7,332 nucleotides of DNA from Bacteroidia bacterium (GTDB lineage: Bacteria; Bacteroidota; Bacteroidia; Bacteroidales; UBA5342): positions 1-7,332 of the forward strand of contig JAUIMD010000093.1 in NCBI GenBank assembly GCA_030433225.1, in the 5' to 3' direction. Within the stretch, counting starts at the first letter, position 1. Each line of letters starts with the position of its first letter. The translations under genes were made by a program, and so were the position numbers. Below the pieces are notes generated by a model. That model searched no databases and was not told the DNA's origin. It saw only the letters and a program-made list of their open reading frames with translations. Shown piece by piece: positions 1-5,215 of the stretch.

Positions 1-1595
1 TGCAATTTAAGCGGGTGGATATTTTTGAAGGGAGCGTGCAGGATACCACTAAATCAGCCGAAACCTGGGCAGGCAAACTGTTTAACAGTACCCATTATAA
101 CACACGGGGGTGGGTTTTAAAAAACTACCTGCTCTTTAAAAGCGGAGACCGGATTGACCCCCAGGTTATGTCGGAAAGTGAGCGTATTTTACGCCAGATG
201 CGCTTTATTGAAGATTCCAGGATTTATGTATACCCTTCCCAGGAAAGCCTTGATTCGGTGGACATTGTGGTGGTTACCAAAGATAACTTTCCGGTAGCGG
301 CTGAGGTACAGGTGCTCAGTACCAGGCATGTGATTTTTGACCCCTACAATACCAACTTTATTGGGTTGGGACACCAAATATCCGGACGTTTAATTTACAA
401 CCAGCAGGCTTCACAAACCATTGGATATGGGGCAGAGTATAAGATGGAAAACCTTTTTGGAAACTATGTAAACACCACCCTGGGCTTCTCCAAAACCGAC
501 GAACTCGACATGTACCATGCACGCCTCGAAAAGCCATTTGTAACCACCGATATACGGTTTGGCGGGCAGTTTGACCTGCATCAACTGGCCGAAATAAGGG
601 AGGTGGATCGCGGAGAAGCAGACACCATCTATCGGGGCGATTTCCCGTATAAAGCCAACGTGTTTGATTTGTGGGCTGGGTACTCGTTTTATTATTTCAA
701 CAATTCCAACAACAATTTTCTTAATTTTTCGGCCCGCCACCGCACAATCAATTACATTGAACGGTATTATCTGCCCAACGATTCTACCCTGGTACCCGTC
801 GATTCTGCTTTCTACCCGTTTCACAATTCAGCCATATCGCTGGCGAACTTGTCGTTGCGAAAAATTGATTACCTGAAAACATCCAAACTATTTGGCTATG
901 GCCGTACCGAGGATGTGCCCTACGGCTATATTCTGGACCTTACGGCAGGTTTTCAAAAAACCGAATATTACGACCGGCCGTATTACGGGGGCTACTACTT
1001 TTGGGGAAAGTATTACCCCAAGGCGGGGTATTTTAGCTATAGCATGGGTAGTGGCACGTTTGTACGTAACAACCGGGCCGAGGACTGGGTGACCGGCGCC
1101 CGGTTTAATTTCTTTAGTCCGCTTTCCGAATTGTTTGGAATGGAGTTCAGGAATACCTTTAACGCTACGTTCAGTTCGGTTACCAATCCGCTGTATTATT
1201 CCAGCATAAACTTTGGCGACGATTTGAGGGTACTGCGGCAAGACAGTTTGTATGGACAAAGCAAACTGACACTACAAGCACAAACCATCATTTATACCTA
1301 TGTAAATTTGGTGGGATTTCGTTTTGCGTTTTACCCTTTTATTGATGTGGGCTGGCTGGCTCAAAATGATTTTTTCAGGGGCGAAAAGCAGTTTTTTGCC
1401 GTATACGGTCTGGGCGTGCAAATTAAAAACGAAAGTTTACTGTTTCCGGGACTCCACATAAAAGCAGGCTATATGCCCCACACCACAAATAACCGGCCCC
1501 ATTTTGCGGTTACCTTCCTGTTTCGCGATATCCAATTGTTTAAGCGCGTAAGAAGCATGCAACCCCAGGTAATTGATGCGTATTTTTTTGATTAA
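1..1595 (+). CDS. Omp85 / BamA-TamA-like outer-membrane protein, 5'-truncated by the window edge
   Basis: The reading frame is open from the first complete codon (position 3) to the TAA at 1593-1595, so the true start lies upstream; the GTG at 15 is internal. About 530 residues are visible. Roughly the first 90 resemble the end of a POTRA domain: a TRGWVLKNYLLFKSGDRID stretch, then a helix containing SERILRQMRFIEDSRI, then a VDIVVVTKDNFPV strand, matching the usual pattern of long strand, 'L..GD', helix and 'VDV.V.V'. The rest alternates polar and aromatic residues like a 16-strand beta-barrel, with a region at 966-1040 where about half the residues are aromatic. The family (BamA, TamA, D15 surface antigens) inserts or translocates proteins at the outer membrane. 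The L6 position, about 120 residues from the end, reads LRVLR rather than the canonical (V/L)RG(F/Y). About 20 residues follow the apparent last strand (HFAVTFLF). The fold assignment is fairly sure; whether it is an insertase, a TamA-like factor or a specialised barrel is open. It does not look like the main BamA, because only one POTRA is visible and L6 is degenerate. Confidence 0.72.
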   Translation, partial: QFKRVDIFEGSVQDTTKSAETWAGKLFNSTHYNTRGWVLKNYLLFKSGDRIDPQVMSESERILRQMRFIEDSRIYVYPSQESLDSVDIVVVTKDNFPVAAEVQVLSTRHVIFDPYNTNFIGLGHQISGRLIYNQQASQTIGYGAEYKMENLFGNYVNTTLGFSKTDELDMYHARLEKPFVTTDIRFGGQFDLHQLAEIREVDRGEADTIYRGDFPYKANVFDLWAGYSFYYFNNSNNNFLNFSARHRTINYIERYYLPNDSTLVPVDSAFYPFHNSAISLANLSLRKIDYLKTSKLFGYGRTEDVPYGYILDLTAGFQKTEYYDRPYYGGYYFWGKYYPKAGYFSYSMGSGTFVRNNRAEDWVTGARFNFFSPLSELFGMEFRNTFNATFSSVTNPLYYSSINFGDDLRVLRQDSLYGQSKLTLQAQTIIYTYVNLVGFRFAFYPFIDVGWLAQNDFFRGEKQFFAVYGLGVQIKNESLLFPGLHIKAGYMPHTTNNRPHFAVTFLFRDIQLFKRVRSMQPQVIDAYFFD

Positions 1596-1631
1596 AATGG
1601 AAGAAGCGCCACAGAACTCCACCAAGGGGTT

Positions 1632-1639
1632 TATCTTTG
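1632..1639 (+). promoter_or_regulatory. Bacteroidota-type -7 box (TATCTTTG) before the gamma-CA gene
   Basis: TATCTTTG is an exact match to the TAnnTTTG -7 consensus used by the primary sigma factor of Bacteroidota. It lies 16 bp before the ATG at 1656, so the transcript would start around 1644-1646 with a leader of about ten bases. I see no convincing TTTG -33 element at the expected distance. It suggests that the gamma-CA gene is transcribed separately from the Omp85-like gene 60 bp upstream, though read-through remains possible because no terminator is visible between them. Confidence 0.5.
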
Positions 1640-1655
1640 TGCAAAATTTTTTGAG

Positions 1656-2183
1656 ATGGCATTAATAAAAAAAGTAAGAGGTTTTATACCTAAAATGGGT
1701 AAAAACTGTTACCTCGCCGAAACTGCGGTGGTAATTGGCGATGTGGAAATGGGAGACGATTGCAGCATTTGGTACGGTGCCGTGTTGCGTGGCGATGTAA
1801 ATTCCATACGCATTGGGAAAAATGTAAATATTCAGGACAATTCCGTTTTACATACCTTGTATCAAAAATCTACCATCGAAATTGGCGACAATGTTTCGGT
1901 AGGGCACAATGTAACCATTCATGGTGCTAAAATTAAAAACAATGTTTTGGTTGGAATTGGGGCCACCATTTTGGATGATGCCGTAATTGGAGAAAATACC
2001 ATTATTGCTGCCAATGCCTTAATTACACCGGGTATGCAGGTAGAGCCCAACAGTGTGTACGGGGGGGTGCCCGCAAAAAAAATTAAGGACATTGAACCGG
2101 AACAGTCACGCACGATGATTCAGCGTATTTCGGACAATTATACCATGTATGCCTCCTGGTATAAAGAAGAAGATTCCTGGTAA
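1656..2183 (+). CDS. Gamma-carbonic-anhydrase-family hexapeptide-repeat protein
   Basis: This 175-residue protein has the usual length of the YrdA/PaaY/CaiE group of gamma-carbonic anhydrases. Residues about 15-135 are left-handed beta-helix hexapeptide repeats (for example VIGDVEMGDDCSIWYGAVLR, then NVSVGHNVTIHGAKI), and a C-terminal alpha-helix (about 147-165) would pack against the helix in the trimer. The three zinc-ligand histidines are present: H66 in SVLH, H84 in VGHN and H89 in TIHG. Family-conserved R45, D47, Q60 and D61 (RGDV and NIQDN) are also kept, as is the GGVPAKKI signature at 136-143. The protein is cytosolic. The metal site is complete, so carbonic anhydrase activity is possible, but many bacterial members of this subgroup have weak or undemonstrated activity, so the substrate is not certain. 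The ATG start follows a short AT-rich leader with no clear Shine-Dalgarno sequence, normal for Bacteroidota. It runs convergently into murI with a 22-bp gap. Confidence 0.9.
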   Translation: MALIKKVRGFIPKMGKNCYLAETAVVIGDVEMGDDCSIWYGAVLRGDVNSIRIGKNVNIQDNSVLHTLYQKSTIEIGDNVSVGHNVTIHGAKIKNNVLVGIGATILDDAVIGENTIIAANALITPGMQVEPNSVYGGVPAKKIKDIEPEQSRTMIQRISDNYTMYASWYKEEDSW

Positions 2184-2205
2184 AATACCCTGGAGATGGA
2201 AAGGG

Positions 2206-3033
2206 TTACAAGGTGATCTTTTCCACCTCTATTTCATCGTTCAAAAACACCCCTGCTGAGCGTTTAAATTTTTCGGCAGATTCGGTGGTGTAGTATCTGC
2301 ACAATGCGTTGCGGGTGCAGCGAGCATCCATTTCAGGATGGCGTTTTAGGTAGTCTTTCAGGCTATTAGCTACAATTTCCCCCTGTTCTACCAATGTTAC
2401 CCTTTGGGGTAGCCATTCTTCAATTTTATTTTTTAGTATGGGGTAGTGGGTGCAACCCAATATGGCGGTGTCTATGTTGGGGTCGGCTTTAAGCAGCGCC
2501 TGTATATGTTGCCGAACAAAATAGTCGGCTCCGGGCTTATCGGCTTCATCGTTTTCTACCAAAGGCACCCACATGGGGCAGGCTTCACCGGTTACGGATA
2601 TGTCGGGAAAGAGGTGCTGAATTTCTATGGGGTACGATTCGCTTTGAATGGTTCCTACGGTACCAAAAATGCCTACATGCCTGCTTTGTGTAAGGGCACC
2701 AATGGCTTCCACACTGGGGCGGATTACCCCCAACACCCTGCGGGAGGCATCCAATTGAGGCAAATCTATTTGCTGAATGTTTCTCAGGGCCTTTGCTGAT
2801 GCTGTGTTACAGGCCAAAATCACAAGGGGACTTCCCAGTTCAAACAGCTTTTTTACCGCTTGCAGGGTGTACTGGTACACCACATCAAACGAGCGTGTGC
2901 CATAGGGAGTTCGGGCATTATCGCCCAGGTAAATAAAATCGTATTCGGGTAATGTTTTGTGCATGTGGTTGAGTACCGTCAGGCCTCCATACCCCGAGTC
3001 AAAAACGGCTATGGGTCCGTTCTGCGCAAACAT
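2206..3033 (-). CDS. murI: Glutamate racemase
   Basis: This cofactor-independent cytosolic racemase interconverts L- and D-glutamate, supplying D-Glu for the peptidoglycan stem peptide. With the ATG at 3033 it is 275 residues, the usual length. All signature parts are present in order: the DSGYGGLTV motif at 12-20 (catalytic-site Asp-Ser), the PYGTRS substrate loop at 43-48, the first catalytic cysteine C75 in LACNTASA, the CPMWVPLVE segment near 152-160, and the second catalytic cysteine C194 in GCTHYP. The frame can also begin at a GTG (3037-3039) that directly abuts the TAA of the upstream ompH gene; I prefer the ATG six bases further on because it puts the DSG motif at the usual distance. 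Either way the two genes are essentially contiguous and must share a transcript. Linkage of ompH with murI is a recurrent Bacteroidota arrangement, tying outer-membrane chaperoning to wall-precursor synthesis. Confidence 0.95.
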   Translation of the reverse strand: MFAQNGPIAVFDSGYGGLTVLNHMHKTLPEYDFIYLGDNARTPYGTRSFDVVYQYTLQAVKKLFELGSPLVILACNTASAKALRNIQQIDLPQLDASRRVLGVIRPSVEAIGALTQSRHVGIFGTVGTIQSESYPIEIQHLFPDISVTGEACPMWVPLVENDEADKPGADYFVRQHIQALLKADPNIDTAILGCTHYPILKNKIEEWLPQRVTLVEQGEIVANSLKDYLKRHPEMDARCTRNALCRYYTTESAEKFKRSAGVFLNDEIEVEKITL

Positions 3034-3039
3034 GAGCAC

Positions 3040-3591
3040 TTATGGCAAGGTTCTGATGGTGCTTCCCATGGTTGGAATAATGCCCATCTTTTTGCGTACC
3101 AGCGGCATAATGTCCACACTTTCCACACCAAAATAAATCACATCTCCTTTAGCAAGGTCAAAAATGTAGGTGAATCCATTTTCTTTGCCTACTTCTTCCA
3201 CTACCTTGCGCGCTTTTTCTATAATGGGTTGGGTGAGTTCAGCCTCTTTTTGCTGCATTTGTTGTTGCATTTGCTGGTAGTACTCCTGTATTTTTTGCGA
3301 CATGCCACCCAGTTCGGCCTCACGTGCAGCACGCTGTTCGGGGGTCATGGCAGCCGCCGCGTTTTGGTACACAGCAATTTGGTTTTGCATTTCTTTTTGC
3401 ATGTTTTGCAGGCGCTCATTCCCATCGGTTTGCATTTTTTCCATGGCGGTCAGTGCTTCCTCAAACTCCGGCATTTCAGCCAGCAGTTTTTGCGAGTTGA
3501 TGTGTCCGAATTTGTATTGAATGCCCTGTGCGTTTACCGCTATAAAACTGGTGAAAAATAAGGCTATGCTTAACCGAATAATGTTCTTCAT
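3040..3591 (-). CDS. OmpH/Skp-family periplasmic chaperone
   Basis: This 183-residue protein starts with a clear Sec signal peptide: KN and R near the N terminus, hydrophobic residues 7-19, and a likely cleavage site after VNA (21|22). The mature part follows the Skp/OmpH plan. A short first strand segment (YKFGHINSQKLLAEMPEFEEA, about 26-46) leads into a long charged and Gln/Met-rich coiled-coil region (about 45-135, with a dense Q/M run at 106-114), then a return helix and closing strands (FTYIFDLAKGDVIYFG, 140-155). Skp trimers hold unfolded outer-membrane proteins between their tentacle helices on the way to the BAM machine. A C-terminal tail after the KKMGI segment is short and simple. 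It is the first gene of the ompH-murI pair and has its own -7 box 17 bp upstream. Many Bacteroidota carry bamA and two ompH copies before murI; only one copy is seen here and no bamA directly upstream. Confidence 0.9.
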   Translation of the reverse strand: MKNIIRLSIALFFTSFIAVNAQGIQYKFGHINSQKLLAEMPEFEEALTAMEKMQTDGNERLQNMQKEMQNQIAVYQNAAAAMTPEQRAAREAELGGMSQKIQEYYQQMQQQMQQKEAELTQPIIEKARKVVEEVGKENGFTYIFDLAKGDVIYFGVESVDIMPLVRKKMGIIPTMGSTIRTLP

Positions 3592-3607
3592 GTGATAAAA
3601 ATTTCAG

Positions 3608-3615
3608 CAAATGTA
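3608..3615 (-). promoter_or_regulatory. Bacteroidota-type -7 box (TACATTTG) before ompH-murI
   Basis: Read on the minus strand, these bases are TACATTTG, an exact match to the TAnnTTTG -7 consensus of Bacteroidota promoters. It is 16 bp from the ompH ATG (3591), predicting a leader of about ten bases, AT-rich just before the start. A TTTTTTG run lies only about 11 bp further upstream, closer than the roughly 19-21 bp usually seen for the -33 element, so the upstream half is not well supported. The spacing to the ATG is nearly the same as at the gamma-CA gene, which strengthens both calls. Confidence 0.5.
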
Positions 3616-3794
3616 ACCTTAATATCCAAAAAACCGAATACTGAGCCATGAAACTTAAGCAATACGTAGGCGGAAGGAGGTGGGGTAAATATGCCTGAAA
3701 GAGCGCCTTATCTTATTGCAACACCCCGGGTTTTTGACATGTTTTCAGTGGATTTGTCACCCCGGTAATGCCGTAGAAATCATAAACTTTATTG

Positions 3795-3802
3795 TATTTT
3801 AG
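3795..3802 (+). promoter_or_regulatory. Possible weak -7 box (TATTTTAG) before the NRAMP-fold gene
   Basis: TATTTTAG matches five of the six fixed positions of TAnnTTTG and lies about 35 bp before the likely start of the transporter gene. There is no clear -33 partner. It is the best candidate I can find in the right half of this divergent 242-bp intergenic region (3592-3833), which otherwise shows no RNA gene, no long inverted repeat and no strong terminator. Confidence 0.25.
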
Positions 3803-3836
3803 CCGCTTTGCCACATTAAAAGGATGAAATACATTG

Positions 3837-5081
3837 GTGAAGAATAACTTTTTAAAAGCTTTGGGGCCGGGACTGATATGGGCCGGTGCTTCAGTTGGGG
3901 TTTCGCATTTGGTACAAAGTACCCGGGCCGGTGCAAATTTTGGCTTTGAACTGGTGTGGCTGGTGCTGCTGGTAAATGTTCTGAAATATCCGTTTTTTGA
4001 GTTTGCCCCGCGGTATGCGGCGTCTACCGGCGAAAACTTATTGCAGGGATATGCACGCCTGGGAAGGTGGGTGCTGCTGCTTTACCTGCTGCTTACGCTG
4101 GCTACTATGTTTACGCTTCAGGCGGCCATTACCTCTGTAACGGTTGGCCTGCTTGGAAACATCTGGCCGGGTTTTTTAGCGCCACTGCCCTGGACGGTGC
4201 TTTTGTTGTTGTTATGTGTACTTATACTGGCGGTGGGCAGGTACGGTACCCTGGATCGTTTAATGAAAATCGTAATCGTAGTTCTTTCGGCCACCACCCT
4301 GGTGGCTGTAATTGCGGCAGCCCAAAAAGGATTTCACCCTGCGCCGGAACTTAGCCGGCATTTTCGTTGGGAACTGACTGACCTGGCCTTTGTAATTGCC
4401 CTGGCCGGGTGGATGCCAACCGCTATCGACGTATCGGTATGGCATTCGGTTTGGACCGTTGCAAAAATTAAACAAACCGGGTATACCCCTAAATTAAAGG
4501 AAGCCTTGCTCGATTTTAACATCGGGTATGTGGGCACTGCCCTGTTGGCCATTGGTTTTATCGCACTTGGCGCTTTGGTGATGTATGGCACCGGCACAGG
4601 CTTTCCTGCATCGGGCGTGGCATTTGCCAACCAGCTCATTTTGCTGTACACGCAAAGCATCGGTCAATGGGCCTATTCCATTATTGCCCTTGCAGCCCTG
4701 GCCACCATGTTTAGTACTACTTTAACGGTAATGGATGCCTATCCGCGTGTACTAACCCCCACTATGGAACTGCTGTTTCCGGCTCAATCGCTTTCCACCC
4801 GCTATTGGAATATTATTTGGACGGCTGTATTAATTGGAGGTACGATGTTGGTATTGCTCTATTTTACCGGTCAAATGAGGGTGTTGGTGGATGTGGCTAC
4901 CACCCTTTCGTTTTTAACGGCACCCGTTTTAGGGTATTTAAACCTAAAGGTGGTTAGCAGCCCCGCCATGCCGGATACAAACAAACCCGGTAAATTTTTA
5001 CGGATATTGAGCTGGGTGGGAATTTTGTGCCTTTCGGCCTTTGCCGCAGCATTTTTAATATGGAAACTGTTTTTAAACTAA
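3837..5081 (+). CDS. NRAMP-fold membrane transporter with a non-canonical metal site
   Basis: This protein of about 414 residues has some 11 hydrophobic segments and the NRAMP (SLC11) layout. The N-terminal GPGLIWAGA segment aligns without gaps to the family's TM1, and FGFELVW to the start of TM2. In canonical NRAMPs TM1 carries DPGN, whose Asp and Asn bind Mn2+ or Fe2+; here the same four positions read GVSH (residues 21-24). The TM6 MPH motif reads MPT (193-195), keeping the metal-facing Met. Acidic residues remain inside or beside membrane segments (for example D198 in TM6 and D300 in an MDAYPR motif near TM8). The protein is therefore NRAMP-related by fold, but substrate and ion coupling should not be taken as Mn/Fe and protons. 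Start choice: the frame opens after a TGA at 3825-3827 and offers TTG at 3834 or GTG at 3837, with no in-frame ATG near; I chose GTG. An AAAGG lies at 3818-3822. It is followed by a 134-bp gap and the peptidase gene in the same direction; co-transcription is possible. Confidence 0.82.
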   Translation: MKNNFLKALGPGLIWAGASVGVSHLVQSTRAGANFGFELVWLVLLVNVLKYPFFEFAPRYAASTGENLLQGYARLGRWVLLLYLLLTLATMFTLQAAITSVTVGLLGNIWPGFLAPLPWTVLLLLLCVLILAVGRYGTLDRLMKIVIVVLSATTLVAVIAAAQKGFHPAPELSRHFRWELTDLAFVIALAGWMPTAIDVSVWHSVWTVAKIKQTGYTPKLKEALLDFNIGYVGTALLAIGFIALGALVMYGTGTGFPASGVAFANQLILLYTQSIGQWAYSIIALAALATMFSTTLTVMDAYPRVLTPTMELLFPAQSLSTRYWNIIWTAVLIGGTMLVLLYFTGQMRVLVDVATTLSFLTAPVLGYLNLKVVSSPAMPDTNKPGKFLRILSWVGILCLSAFAAAFLIWKLFLN

Positions 5082-5215
5082 ATGACTATAAAAGGTTTAA
5101 ATCACCTGCAAGGGGTAAAAAAGTAAAAGCTTTGGGAGGATTTGTGACAATTGTCGTATTCCCCTTGCTTATACATGCGTATGTTTACGGCCAAATGCAA
5201 AAAATCAAAAAAACA

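Noticed and set aside
15..17. GTG as the start of the Omp85-like gene
   Set aside because: The frame is open to the window edge and the upstream codons continue the same kind of sequence; the POTRA domain would be cut.
411..824. 137-codon minus-strand ORF inside the Omp85-like gene
   Set aside because: Entirely antisense to a well-supported coding frame, with no recognisable domain or start signal.
1597..1665. 22-codon ORF between the Omp85-like and gamma-CA genes
   Set aside because: It contains the likely promoter of the gamma-CA gene and overlaps its start; the product has no feature of interest, so chance is the simplest explanation.
2187..2206. ACCCT/AGGGT inverted repeat between the convergent gamma-CA and murI genes
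   Set aside because: Only a 5-bp stem with a 10-base loop and no T-run on either strand; too weak to call a terminator, although some shared termination here would make sense.
2959..3561. 200-codon plus-strand ORF opposite ompH
   Set aside because: Antisense shadow of ompH and the start of murI. The His/Leu/Phe-rich product comes from reading the Gln/Glu/Lys-rich coiled-coil backwards, and no family is recognisable.
3648..3698. 16-codon basic ORF (starts MKLKQYVGG) in the divergent intergenic region
   Set aside because: Very short, no ribosome-binding or promoter signal in front, and overlapped by the better 25-codon candidate.
3734..3739. TTGACA sigma70-like -35 hexamer
   Set aside because: No TATAAT at 16-18 bp, and Bacteroidota primary promoters do not use this consensus.
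5027..5215. Longer N terminus of the M3 peptidase (63 extra codons)
   Set aside because: It overlaps the end of the transporter gene by 55 bp and would bury the lipoprotein signal inside the protein; the ATG at 5216 is much better.
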